Below are positions 26,221 through 37,196 of a stretch of 64,000 nt of DNA, in pieces. The stretch covers positions 744,001 through 808,000 of the forward strand of contig NZ_JAATJN010000001.1 of NCBI RefSeq assembly GCF_011927955.1. Direction: 5' to 3'. A program made the translations under genes and the position numbers. Within the stretch, counting starts at the first letter, position 1. Each line of letters begins with the position of its first letter. This DNA comes from Brevibacterium marinum. GTDB lineage: Bacteria; Actinomycetota; Actinomycetes; Actinomycetales; Brevibacteriaceae. Under the pieces are notes generated by a model that worked only from the letters and a program-made list of their open reading frames with translations, searched no databases and was not told the DNA's origin.

Positions 26221-26909
26221 GTGCCCAGCGAATCGTTCGCTCTCGATCCATCTCAGGTCCCCCCGCCTCGGCGCTTGAGACCTTTTCCCGTCTTGGAGTG
26301 GCCACCGTCCACGAGGCAATGGGAAAACGGGGCCTCGTCGAACCGGTGCTGCGTCCCATCTACGCAGGGGCGCGCATCGCCGGCCGGGCGATCACCGTGC
26401 TCAGCCACCCCGGAGATAACCTGATGATCCACGCGGCAGTCGAGCAGTGCGGCCCCGAAGACGTCCTCGTCGTCACGACAACCTCTCCGTCGACCGATGG
26501 AATGTTCGGAGACCTCTTCGCCACTGCACTGCAGGCACGCGGAACAGCGGGCCTGATCATCAACGCCGGGGTGCGTGACGTGGCCGATCTCACCGCCATG
26601 GGTTTTCCCGTCTGGTCCAGAGCTGTTCATGCGCAGGGAACGAACAAACTCAACCCCGGGTCGATCAATGTGCCCGTTCATTTGCCGGGAGTCGCAGTGA
26701 ACCCGGGCGATGCCATCATCGCCGACGATGACGGAGTGGTCGTGGTTCCCCGCGCTGAGGCCGCCGCGGTTGCGCAGAAGGCCCAGTCCAGGGAGGACAA
26801 GGAGAAGCGGAAGCGCGATCAATTCGCCGAGGGTGCCCTCGGGCTCGACATCTATGATCTGCGACCCAAACTGGAAGAGCTGGGCATTGAGTATGTCGAC
26901 CAGGACTAG
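26217..26909 (+). CDS. galC: 4-carboxy-4-hydroxy-2-oxoadipate aldolase / oxaloacetate decarboxylase (GalC/LigK, RraA family)
   Basis: The protein is 230 residues with the RraA/HMG-CHA aldolase fold: SRLGVATVHEAMGKRG at the N-terminus, the metal/substrate site IINAGVRDVADLTAMGFPVW (Arg and Asp), HAQGTNKLNPGSINVPV, and GDAIIADDDGVVVVP. It splits 4-carboxy-4-hydroxy-2-oxoadipate into pyruvate and oxaloacetate, the last step of the gallate and protocatechuate 4,5-cleavage routes. It overlaps galB by 4 bp. The C-terminal 40 residues form the helical arm of the trimer or hexamer. Confidence 0.88.
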   Translation: MSAQRIVRSRSISGPPASALETFSRLGVATVHEAMGKRGLVEPVLRPIYAGARIAGRAITVLSHPGDNLMIHAAVEQCGPEDVLVVTTTSPSTDGMFGDLFATALQARGTAGLIINAGVRDVADLTAMGFPVWSRAVHAQGTNKLNPGSINVPVHLPGVAVNPGDAIIADDDGVVVVPRAEAAAVAQKAQSREDKEKRKRDQFAEGALGLDIYDLRPKLEELGIEYVDQD

Positions 26910-26990
26910 CGCGAGACGCCGTCGGCACCGTGGTCTAGCGAGCGGAGCACACTCTCAGCCCGGGCACGGACCGTTGGTCAGAAGCGGACA

Positions 26991-28253
26991 ATGCTGATGG
27001 TCACCTCGTCCGAGCCTCTGGCGCCCGCAGAGATCGAGGCTCTGCGAAGGCGGGGCCGGCACGCGGCGGCAGTGGCACGCACCGCAGCACAGGTGGCATC
27101 GAAGCGTTCACTGCCTGCGACACTGCACGCTCTGGCGGAGGAGATTCTGCAGGCCGACGGTCTGGCAGGAGTTCAGGTGCTGACCAACGAACACTCCGGT
27201 GACAAACTGCACATGCTCGGCACCGCAGGGTTTCCCGCGTCAAGGAACAGCTCGTTCTTCTCTCTGCTGATGGAATGCCGGCGTCGCGGAGCCGACCTGC
27301 GCATGTTGGATGTCTTCAGGACGGGAAAGCCGATCATCCTTCCTCACCGATACGCGGTCGTGATGAATAGTCCGGCCTGGGAACCGCTGCACGAATATCA
27401 CCGCGAACCGGAATGGGACGCTTTCGCCTCAGTGCCGATCACCATACGCCAGACGACGATCGGCGTACTCAATGTCTTCGTGTCCCCCGGCAAGGAGATC
27501 GACAGCGAAGGATTCGACTTCCTCGTCTCGATGGCCGAACAAGCCGGACTGGCCATCGACTACGCCTCCCTGCTCGAACAGGAGCGCAATGCCGCCCAAC
27601 GTGAGGAACGTCAGCAGCTGGCTCGCGACCTGCACGATTCCGTTGTTCAACAGGTCTTCTCCATGGGCATGCTCGCGCAGACGCTCAAGGTGCTCGCTGA
27701 CAATGATCGGACCGAGAGTTCTGACCGCATCCAGGAGATCACGACCGACCTCGTGGACATCACCGGTTCTGCGCTGAAGGACCTGCGCGGACTCATCGCC
27801 CAACTCCGTCCCTCTGCTGTGTCCGGGGTCGGACTGCGCGAAGCCGTGTCTAAGCTGGAATCGGCCACACACCGGCAGACCGGAGTGAAATTCGAGACCG
27901 ATATCGCCGAGGCGGTAGATGACATCGGCGGTGAAATCGCGGAGGATGTCTACTTCGTCTTCGCTGAGGCGGTCCACAACGCCGTCAAACACTCATCAGC
28001 AGATCTCATCTCCATCGGGATCCAACGCGACGAAGAGGGCATGATCGACCTGCACATCAACGACAACGGGGACCTGACCACGAATCTCCTGCGTGATGAC
28101 CACGGGCTCATCGCCGGCAACGGACTGACCTTTATGCGACAGCGCGTGGAGCGCTGGGATGGCCAGTTCGAAGTTTCCATTGGTGGCAGCTCAGGTGGAA
28201 CAACAATTCGCGCTCGGATCCCGCACCGCGAATGGGAACTCGACAACGGATGA
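26991..28253 (+). CDS. Soluble GAF-domain sensor histidine kinase, NarL/HisKA_3 type
   Basis: The protein is 420 residues without membrane segments. A GAF domain occupies about residues 40-195, then a short coiled linker, the HisKA_3 H-box RQQLARDLHDSVVQQVF with phospho-acceptor His215, the N-box EAVHNAVKHS, and the ATP lid GNGLTFMRQRVE. A GAF sensor suggests an intracellular ligand, plausibly an aromatic acid or pathway intermediate. It is 82 bp after galC and 25 bp before its response regulator. ATG 26991 or 26997 is the start. Confidence 0.88.
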   Translation: MLMVTSSEPLAPAEIEALRRRGRHAAAVARTAAQVASKRSLPATLHALAEEILQADGLAGVQVLTNEHSGDKLHMLGTAGFPASRNSSFFSLLMECRRRGADLRMLDVFRTGKPIILPHRYAVVMNSPAWEPLHEYHREPEWDAFASVPITIRQTTIGVLNVFVSPGKEIDSEGFDFLVSMAEQAGLAIDYASLLEQERNAAQREERQQLARDLHDSVVQQVFSMGMLAQTLKVLADNDRTESSDRIQEITTDLVDITGSALKDLRGLIAQLRPSAVSGVGLREAVSKLESATHRQTGVKFETDIAEAVDDIGGEIAEDVYFVFAEAVHNAVKHSSADLISIGIQRDEEGMIDLHINDNGDLTTNLLRDDHGLIAGNGLTFMRQRVERWDGQFEVSIGGSSGGTTIRARIPHREWELDNG

Positions 28254-28278
28254 TCACCGCAAAGGGTTGGGACAACTT

Positions 28279-29010
28279 ATGAATGTTCAGAGGAGAGACG
28301 GAAGCGAAGATGCCTCTGACGATCCGGGCCTGCCCAGGGACTCGGCAGCGAAACAGGACGCGCTCAAAGTTCTCATCGTCGATGACCATGCTGTCGCACG
28401 GATGGGGATTTCGGCTTATCTCAATGTGCTCGAGGACATCGAGTCTGTGGGGGAGGCCGTCGACGGGCAGGACGCTCTTGACAAGCTTGCTGAGCTCAAG
28501 GTCTTCGGTGGATTGCCTGAGGTCGTCATCATGGACCTGCTCATGCCGCGACTCGACGGGCTGAGCGCGTTGAAGGAAATTCGCCGGCTCCATCCTGAGA
28601 TCAAGGTCGTCGTTCTCACGAGCTATGGAGAAACGGAGAGACTGAACACTGCCATGCGGCTGGGTGCGGTCGGGTACCTGCTCAAGGACGCCGGCCCAAT
28701 CGAGGTGTCCGCAGCCATCCGAGCTGCTGCGAGAGACGAGGTCTTCATCGATACGGCCATGGCGAAGAAACTCACGCAGATGATGAGCTCGCCAGCCGGA
28801 GGAATCTCATCGCTGACCGAGCGTGAGAGAACCGTGCTGATGCTGGTCGGAGAAGGCAGATCCAACCGCGAGATCGCCACCGAACTGTTCATCTCCGAAC
28901 GCACGGCACGCACCCACGTGTCCAACATGCTGGGCAAGCTCAATCTCACCTCGCGCACACAAGCCGCGCTCCTGGCCGTCAATGCCGGCCTCATTGCTCC
29001 CCCTGGGTGA
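28279..29010 (+). CDS. NarL/LuxR-type response regulator
   Basis: The protein is 243 residues: a receiver domain (VLIVDDHAVARMG, phospho-acceptor Asp86 in VVIMDLLMPRLDG, LTSYG, YLLKDAG) and a LuxR-type HTH (LTERERTVLMLVGEGRSNRE, TARTHVSNMLGKLNL). About 30 polar residues precede the receiver; ATG 28279 is used because the frame upstream overlaps the kinase gene. The pair sits inside the catabolic island, directly before the one-carbon genes, so it likely regulates part of it. The target site is not known. Confidence 0.87.
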   Translation: MNVQRRDGSEDASDDPGLPRDSAAKQDALKVLIVDDHAVARMGISAYLNVLEDIESVGEAVDGQDALDKLAELKVFGGLPEVVIMDLLMPRLDGLSALKEIRRLHPEIKVVVLTSYGETERLNTAMRLGAVGYLLKDAGPIEVSAAIRAAARDEVFIDTAMAKKLTQMMSSPAGGISSLTERERTVLMLVGEGRSNREIATELFISERTARTHVSNMLGKLNLTSRTQAALLAVNAGLIAPPG

Positions 29011-29039
29011 TCCGGTGTGACCTGGGTGATCCGGTGTGA
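29002..29039. repeat. Tandem 19-bp direct duplication
   Basis: The unit CCTGGGTGATCCGGTGTGA occurs twice head to tail. The first copy holds the response-regulator stop codon, so the duplication has a spare copy of the gene end. It looks like a replication-slippage event with no obvious role. Confidence 0.8.
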
Positions 29040-29331
29040 CGCCCCGTACGACCGAAGCTTGCCACCATTCACGATTCGGCACGGAAAGATACGTCAAACG
29101 TCTCGGGTCGATCGCGCCGATTTCCATACTTCCTGAGGCCCCCTCCTTCCTAGAGTTCAATGTGAACCGAATCACGTAACACCCGTCGTCACGGTCTCAT
29201 GATCGTCGCGGATCGTCAGCCGGAACGGAATCGCAGTCGCTGCAGACTTCCCGTTCTCACCGGTCAGACACCGCTCTATGAGCCGAGAACGAGTCGGATC
29301 TGACGACTCGAGAGCAGAAAGATGAATCGCC
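29011..29331. promoter_or_regulatory. Intergenic region before the one-carbon gene set
   Basis: This 321-bp gap separates the response regulator from metF and is the largest within the island after the pseudogene gap, so it should hold the metF promoter. A GA-x-ACGT-N3-ACGT-x-TC inverted repeat lies at 29088-29104 and is a possible regulator site. No gene is recognised in it. Confidence 0.4.
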
Positions 29332-30192
29332 ATGGCCAAACTGATCGCCAAGACCCCACAGGAGAAGAGGGCGCTTGCCGGGCTCCTGGACAACATCGGC
29401 TATGAAGTGATGCCTTTCAAGAGCGCGGTGTCCAAGGTCATCTCAGATGTCCCCACCGAGGTGCCTCTCACGATTACAGCGACAGGCGGGAAGGGACTGG
29501 AACCCACGCTGAATGCGACGATCGAGCTCACTGAGAAGGGCTACACAGTTGCCCCTCACATTCCGGCCCGCCTGGTTGCCGGGCCAGAAGAACTCGACCA
29601 GATCGCCACACGTCTCGAAACGGCCGGAGTGAACCGAATCTTCATTGTCGCCGGTGACGCTGAACAGCCAGCTGGCCTCTTCAACGATGCACTCGACCTG
29701 CTCAAAGCTCTCAAGGTACGCGGGCACTCGTTCTCGAATATCGGCATCGGCGGCTACCCCGAAGGGCACGCCCTGCTCCCCGACGAGAAGGTCAATAGAG
29801 CTGTCCATGACAAGGCACCGTTCGCTGACCGGATCCTGACTCAGATCTGCTTCAGCTCAGACACACTCCTCGCATGGGGTGCGCGACTGAAAGCTGAAGG
29901 CATCGGACTCCCCACCTTCGTCGGTATGCCCGGTCCGGTCCGTCGACAGAAGCTCATGCGGATCTCCGCGGGGCTGGGACTGGGCCAGTCAGCGAACTTC
30001 CTCAAGAAGCAGCAGAACATGTTCTGGCGATTTTTCAGCCCGTCTGGGTACACCCCGACAAAACTGATCCGAGGTCTGGTTCAGGACCTATCGAAATCCG
30101 ACACCATGATCACCGGGTTACACATCTTCACGTTCAACGATCTCGCGCGAACCGAAGCTTGGCGGCGAGATCTCATCGAGCAGACCCAATGA
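29332..30192 (+). CDS. metF: Methylenetetrahydrofolate reductase family protein (MetF-like)
   Basis: The protein is 286 residues with the MTHFR TIM-barrel pattern: VPLTITATGGKGLEPTL, the flavin region RIFIVAGDAEQPAGLF, GIGGYPEGHALL, RILTQICFSSDTLLAW, and GLHIFTFND at the end. It is a divergent, catabolic-type MetF rather than the methionine-pathway enzyme. Beside two O-demethylases it most likely runs in the oxidative direction, turning 5-methyl-THF into 5,10-methylene-THF. This direction is inferred from context (metF beside ligM is known in Sphingobium). The SD site is weak. Confidence 0.83.
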   Translation: MAKLIAKTPQEKRALAGLLDNIGYEVMPFKSAVSKVISDVPTEVPLTITATGGKGLEPTLNATIELTEKGYTVAPHIPARLVAGPEELDQIATRLETAGVNRIFIVAGDAEQPAGLFNDALDLLKALKVRGHSFSNIGIGGYPEGHALLPDEKVNRAVHDKAPFADRILTQICFSSDTLLAWGARLKAEGIGLPTFVGMPGPVRRQKLMRISAGLGLGQSANFLKKQQNMFWRFFSPSGYTPTKLIRGLVQDLSKSDTMITGLHIFTFNDLARTEAWRRDLIEQTQ

Positions 30193-30244
30193 CCAGCGAC
30201 TAAGCCGTCAGCACCATCCGACTCTAGTGTGAGGAGCACCAGCG

Positions 30245-31171
30245 GTGACAACTAACACAGCAGTAGCTGAGAAGACAGCCGCCCCGATACCGAGGAAGTC
30301 TCCGGTCGCAGATCCCGATGAGGCGAACATCGCCCGCCTCATTGTCCACGGCACTGACCGCCCGGGCATCGTCTCAGAGATCACCAGCGTCCTTTCGGAC
30401 TTCGGGGCAAACATCATCGCTTTCGACCAGTACACCTCAGATCCCGTTGGAGGGCGCTACTTTCAGCGCACGGTGTTCTCACTCGAGAACCTGAGCGTGG
30501 AGGTCGAGCGCCTTCGAGCAGCGCTCGGTGGTGCCTTGGAAGGCACCGGCCTGCAATGGGAGCTCATTGAGGCGAAGAATCTCAAGCGAGTGGCAGTCTT
30601 CGCATCGAAGTCCGACCACTGCCTGCTCGATCTCCTGTGGAGGCAGCGCCGGGGCGAACTCCCAGTGACCATTTCGATGGTGATTTCGAACCATCCCGAT
30701 CTCAGTGAAGATGTTCGCGCCTTCGGCATCCCCTACTTCTATGTCCCGGTGGACAAGGAGAAGCGCGACGAAGCTACGCAACGTCACCTTGAACTGCTGC
30801 GCAACAACGTTGACTTGGTCGTGCTTGCCCGCTATATGCAGATCCTGACCGAGGAATTCATTGATGAGGTCCGAGTCCCGATCATCAATATCCATCATTC
30901 CTTCCTTCCGGCCTTCATCGGTGCGGCGCCCTACCGCAAGGCGAAGGAGCGAGGCGTCAAGCTGATCGGCGCGACCGCACACTATGTGACGAAGGATCTC
31001 GATGAGGGTCCGATCATCGCTCAGGATGTCGTCCCTGTCACGCACAAGGAGTCTGCATCCGATCTGCAGCGCAGGGGCGCTGATGTCGAGCGTAGGGTGC
31101 TCTCATTCGCGGTCGAGGCTCACTGCCAGGATCGCGTGCTGCGCGACGGCAACGCCACCATCGTCTTCTGA
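30245..31171 (+). CDS. purU: Formyltetrahydrofolate deformylase
   Basis: The protein is 308 residues: an N-terminal ACT domain (LIVHGTDRPGIVSEITSVL) at about residues 30-105 and a formyltransferase-like hydrolase domain with FASKSDHCLLDLLWR, LARYMQIL, the catalytic His in IINIHHSFLPAF and Asp in KDLDEGPIIAQD. PurU hydrolyses 10-formyl-THF to THF and formate. In the island it would release the demethylation carbon as formate and regenerate THF for the next cycle. It has a 25-residue polar N-terminal extension; GTG 30245 follows GAGGAG. Confidence 0.9.
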   Translation: MTTNTAVAEKTAAPIPRKSPVADPDEANIARLIVHGTDRPGIVSEITSVLSDFGANIIAFDQYTSDPVGGRYFQRTVFSLENLSVEVERLRAALGGALEGTGLQWELIEAKNLKRVAVFASKSDHCLLDLLWRQRRGELPVTISMVISNHPDLSEDVRAFGIPYFYVPVDKEKRDEATQRHLELLRNNVDLVVLARYMQILTEEFIDEVRVPIINIHHSFLPAFIGAAPYRKAKERGVKLIGATAHYVTKDLDEGPIIAQDVVPVTHKESASDLQRRGADVERRVLSFAVEAHCQDRVLRDGNATIVF

Positions 31172-31235
31172 CAATCTGTCAGATCGCCGCAATGCAGACC
31201 ACAGTCATCATGACTATTGAAAGGAACGGTGTCAC

Positions 31236-33597
<2,362 letters not shown>

Positions 33598-33627
33598 TTC
33601 GCCACTGATCCACCTGCACTGCAGACG

Positions 33628-33671
33628 CACAGCCCATTCCTTGCGACAGTGGGCCCAAGGGGTGGGCTGTG
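33628..33671. terminator. Strong hairpin at the end of the catabolic island
   Basis: Arms 33628-33642 and 33657-33671 pair over 15 positions (13 Watson-Crick, two G-T) around a 14-nt loop, 30 bp after the last island gene. A T-run is lacking, but the stem is stable and well placed to end the operon. Confidence 0.65.
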
Positions 33672-33848
33672 GCCATTCGTGGCTCTTCCCAGCCTCGGCG
33701 GAGTTTCCCGCAGCTTGCAGGAATCTGCTAAGAACCAAGACCTTGTCTCCCGCCTCCGCCACCTCACCAAGGGCGTTCGCCGACTGGCTGACGCGGCGCT
33801 GTGGTGACGACGTGGTCAGGTGGCTGCGATCGGCAACCTCGGGCCAAA

Positions 33849-33896
33849 CGTGAGCACGTCAACGACATTCGTGACACTTTGCTCACGGTGCTCACG
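33849..33896. repeat. 9-bp inverted repeat beside IS remnant
   Basis: CGTGAGCAC (33849-33857) and GTGCTCACG (33888-33896) are perfect inverses 30 bp apart, about 40 bp before the right IS remnant. It may be an old terminal structure or a hairpin. The surrounding 33672-33934 contains no recognised gene. Confidence 0.35.
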
Positions 33897-33934
33897 ACTG
33901 GAAGGAAGCTAGGCAAACGTCGTCCGGAACACCT

Positions 33935-34255
33935 GAGGGAGTCGCCCAGGGAGGATCGAGGCACGGAGATTGAAAGAGGGAGATTCTGTCGTGGCAGTGA
34001 AATATATCGACGAGCTCAAGGCTTCTGCCGTTGAGCTCGTCATTTATGCCCAGTATGATCCCGAGACTGCGACCGGGGCCATCACCCTCGTCGCGAACGA
34101 GCTCGGGTTGAGCAAAGAAGCACTGCGGATCTGGGTAAGCAGGACAAGAAATCTTGTCAGTCAAATCCAGAGGAGTCAGTTGAACTTTAAGGTGAGAACC
34201 GTCGGTTTGGAACCGAGTTGGCCGAAGCCAGAAGGGCGGACGGGATTCTGAAAGG
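33935..34255 (+). mobile_element. IS3-family orfA remnant, right boundary of catabolic island
   Basis: From GTG 33991 the frame reads MAVKYIDELKASAVELVIYA, PETATGAITLVANELGLSKE and ALRIWV, then shifts frame and continues as EL, stop, GENRR and TELAEARRADGILKG. This is an IS3-type OrfA related to the left remnant (17369-17690) and shares its 5' flank (GATTG-AAGA-GGAGATTCT). The lesions differ between copies, and neither has orfB. This copy reads rightward, away from the island, mirror-image to the left copy. Confidence 0.8.
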
Positions 34256-34500
34256 CGATTTCGGATATGGGAGTGGCTGGTGCGAATTTGAGGGTGCACA
34301 CCCAGCGGACGTTGCAGTCTGCGTGACACAGGCGTGCGCTCGTGGTTGGCGAGGGACCTCAACGCTTTCGTCGTAGTATCGATAGCGTAGGTGCGGTCGA
34401 AATGTTCAAGACTTGGACACACGAATGTCTTCTGAGTCTCCTCGTTTGGTCGCTGTTTTTGATCAGTCTCAAGGAATCACCGAAGAAGAGATCTACCGAG

Positions 34501-34665
34501 ACGGGACCGCATCCCGGCCGCCTGCGTGCCTGTGCCAACACCGAATGCAATCTCTTCCTCATCGACCACAGCCGGCCAGGCACGGCGAAGTGGTGTTCCA
34601 TGTTCACCTGCGGCAACCGGATGAAGGTACGAGCCCACGCCCAGCGCACGCGTCAGCAGCGATGA
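34501..34665 (+). pseudogene. CGNR zinc-finger protein C-terminal fragment
   Basis: The frame ending at TGA 34663-34665 encodes GRLRACANTECNLFLIDHSR, then KWCSMFTCGNRMKVRAHAQR. This is the CGNR zinc finger (C-x4-C ... C-x4-C-G-N-R) that ends DUF1470/ABATE-type regulators of about 180 residues. The ABATE domain is absent and no start with an SD site is seen, so this is a leftover next to the IS remnant. Confidence 0.75.
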
Positions 34666-34874
34666 GTGGGACTGCTCGGTCGCTGCCAAAGCTACCGGGA
34701 GATAGTCTCATCTGGTTACGATACTGAGCACCACTGTCAACTCGCGGACCCGGAGCTCGCCTCGTAGGGGGCAACCTGAGGTTCGTCAATGCGTCCGCCA
34801 ATAGAGGCATGAATGAAGCACCTGATTGCGCAGCGGCAGTTGCTCTGGTGAGTCTGCGGGGCCAGGATGTGTGT

Positions 34875-35741
34875 ATGGAAGAGCCTCGTACCGACCTCGC
34901 CGGCGAGCTGTCCGGGTGCCGTGTGGTGCTGACGGCTCAGCGGCGCGCCGCACAGTTCGCAGCTGCTCTCGAGCGCCACGGTGCGGCGATCGTTCATGCG
35001 CCCGCGCTGTCAGTTGTGCCGCACATCGACGATCCCGAACTCGTTGCGCGCACTCGCACGCTCCTCGACCAGCAGCCTGACATTGTCGTGGTCACGACCG
35101 GCGTCGGTTTCACCGGCTGGGGTGAGGTTGCCGAGGCCGCCGGCCTCACTGAGCAATGGCACGCGATGCTCGCGAACGCCCGAATCATTGCCCGTGGTCC
35201 CAAGGCCCGTGGTGCGATCCAAGCAGCCGGACTGGTCCCCGACTGGGTCGCAGAGTCCGAAACGAGCGCCGAGATCCAGCAGGCACTGCTCGACGAAGGC
35301 GTACGGGACGTACGGATAGCGATTCAACACCACGGGGCCGGCGCCGACGGCCTGGACGAAGCGTTCGCCGCCGCGGGGGCCGATGTCTGCTCACTGGTGA
35401 TCTACCGGTGGGGGCCCGCACCCGACCCGGACGCCGTGATGGCGGCCGTTCACCTCATCGCGCGTCGCCAGTGCGAAGCTGTGGCCTTCACGTCTGCGCC
35501 TGGTGCCACTGCCTTCCTCGAGGTCGCCCGCGATCAGGGTGTGCTGCCGCAGGTCATCGACGCCTTCAACGAGGAACGCGGTGTACTGGCAGCTGCGGTC
35601 GGCGATGTCACGGCGGCACCGCTGTGGAGCCACGGCATCAAGCCCGTGATCCCGGACAGATTCCGCCTGGGCGCACTCGTGCGCACTCTGGTCGCCAAAC
35701 TCACTGCCCTGCAGCGTGCGGGCGTCGAGGGCGGTCGGTGA
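34875..35741 (+). CDS. hemD: Uroporphyrinogen-III synthase (HemD family)
   Basis: The protein is 288 residues with the bilobed HemD fold: CRVVLTAQRRAAQFAAALER, VVVTTGVGFTGWGEVAEAAG, ARIIARGPKARGAIQAAGL, LVIYRW, and AVAFTSAPGATAFLEVA. It cyclises hydroxymethylbilane to uroporphyrinogen III for haem and sirohaem. ATG 34875 has AGGA upstream; an ATG at 34809 would add 22 residues of weaker codon use. It stands alone, without hem or nir genes beside it, which is typical of the actinobacterial stand-alone copy tied to nitrite or nitrate assimilation rather than the main haem operon. Confidence 0.8.
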   Translation: MEEPRTDLAGELSGCRVVLTAQRRAAQFAAALERHGAAIVHAPALSVVPHIDDPELVARTRTLLDQQPDIVVVTTGVGFTGWGEVAEAAGLTEQWHAMLANARIIARGPKARGAIQAAGLVPDWVAESETSAEIQQALLDEGVRDVRIAIQHHGAGADGLDEAFAAAGADVCSLVIYRWGPAPDPDAVMAAVHLIARRQCEAVAFTSAPGATAFLEVARDQGVLPQVIDAFNEERGVLAAAVGDVTAAPLWSHGIKPVIPDRFRLGALVRTLVAKLTALQRAGVEGGR

Positions 35742-35770
35742 GCTGAGCGGCTGCCTTCGTGATTCCGCTT

Positions 35771-36067
35771 TTACTGGGTCATTTGCTGGACGAGCACAGG
35801 AACGTATCCCAGAGTGGAGAGGAGCGCCCATACTGCCAGGGAATACGTGATGCACAGAGCACCGATTGCCAGCCAGCGGCCCCCTTCACCCTTTCGTTTG
35901 ATCTGGTCCAGAGCGACGTGTCCGGCGCCCACTGCGAAAACGGCAAGAACCGCCGCCCCAAATAGCCAGACCCCCGAAACGGTGACCAGTGCCAAGACGA
36001 TGGCTGCAATCGCAGTTTTGTTCAGTCGGCCAGGTTGTATGTGTTCTGACCCCTCCGGTGTGCTCAT
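35771..36067 (-). CDS. Small two-helix membrane protein (DUF4190-like)
   Basis: The protein is 98 residues: a polar N-terminus, then two membrane helices (AAIVLALVTVSGVWLFGAAV and WLAIGALCITYSLAVWALL) separated by the loop ALDQIKRKGEGGRWLA, which matches DUF4190 proteins (a G-x-A-L-x-I-x-R/K loop). AGGAAAG precedes ATG 36065-36067; the upstream 45 codons of open frame lack support. Function is unknown. Confidence 0.7.
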   Translation of the reverse strand: MSTPEGSEHIQPGRLNKTAIAAIVLALVTVSGVWLFGAAVLAVFAVGAGHVALDQIKRKGEGGRWLAIGALCITYSLAVWALLSTLGYVPVLVQQMTQ

Positions 36068-36144
36068 TTCGACTTTCCTAATCCCGGGCTGGGGTGGCGC
36101 TCGGTAAGCGCGACGTCGACTCACGCTATCTAGACTGCGTAATA

Positions 36145-36972
36145 CTATTGGTTGTCGATAAGTGCCTGGGTTTCGTCGATCAGGGTATCGAGTAGCCCGC
36201 ATGTGGCCATCAGATCCTGGACTGAGGCGGTGAAGAGTTCAGCGATGCGATCTTGATAGTGCGCGGGACTGATCGGGAAGGAGTCGATCATCTGGACTGC
36301 CTTCTTCTCATTGATGCAATATTGCTCATTGAGGGCGAAGAGCACCTGATTGAGGCAGGAGACTGCCCGTGTGACGTGAGCGTGGACGTAGTACGGGTCG
36401 GCCTTGTCCGCGTTGGCTGAGGCGAACATCGCTGAGAATCCTGCCTCGAACTTGAAGAAGTTGACCAGCGACGCTTTGAGTTCTGCCGGGTAGGTTTCCG
36501 CGCCAGATTTCAGCCTCGTCACTTCGCCTGCACCGTCCCACAGAACGCGACTGATGGCCAACTCGCCGACGTACATTGCATTGATATAGGCGTGGGGGTG
36601 TCCGGGCTGGTAGTGGGCGGTGACTCTGCCGACACGGCAGTTGTCGAGCTCAGTTGCGACGCGACCGGTCTCGCGAAGGATCAGGTCGACATGGTGTCCG
36701 TCGATGACGAGCCATCCGCCGCCGTTGATCCATTCTCCCCATTCGCCCGGTGCCGCGACCAGCTCATCGCGACTGTCATCGTCGAGTTCGCGGGCACATT
36801 TCTTGAGCTGCGCGAGGTCAAGCTCAGCAGCATCGTAGTAGATCCCAATGTCGATATCGGACTGGGCTGAATGTGTTCCGCGGGCCCGAGACCCGCCGAG
36901 AACGATGGCATGCACACCCGGTATATCTTGAAGTGATTGAGACACTGTGTCTAGTACGTGTTCGATGGGCAC
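36145..36972 (-). CDS. Nucleotidyltransferase-domain protein
   Basis: The 275-residue protein has the minimal polymerase-beta motif GGSRARGTHSAQSDIDIGIY (G-S-x9-D-x-D) at about residues 24-43 and a helical C-terminal domain. It resembles kanamycin/streptomycin-type nucleotidyltransferases and stand-alone NTases, but no specific drug class can be given. GTG 36970-36972 has GAAGGGA upstream and is preferred over ATG 37003-37005, which lacks an SD site. The 224 bp upstream hold nothing recognised. Confidence 0.78.
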   Translation of the reverse strand: MPIEHVLDTVSQSLQDIPGVHAIVLGGSRARGTHSAQSDIDIGIYYDAAELDLAQLKKCARELDDDSRDELVAAPGEWGEWINGGGWLVIDGHHVDLILRETGRVATELDNCRVGRVTAHYQPGHPHAYINAMYVGELAISRVLWDGAGEVTRLKSGAETYPAELKASLVNFFKFEAGFSAMFASANADKADPYYVHAHVTRAVSCLNQVLFALNEQYCINEKKAVQMIDSFPISPAHYQDRIAELFTASVQDLMATCGLLDTLIDETQALIDNQ

Positions 36973-37196
36973 GGTTGACTGTCCCTTCAGGGAGTCGTTG
37001 AGCATTTTGTGAAGCGTACTCGACTTCGGCGCAATGTCGGCGGCATCACTGATATGGGCAGGATCGCGCAGATGGCTTCCGGCTCGAGCATCAAGGTCAT
37101 CACACATGTGTACTCCGCCGCAACTGTGCACGTCGTGCTGTCGCAACCAAACTGCGGAGGGACTGATGGAGAGTTAGATGGCATCTGATCTAGCTG

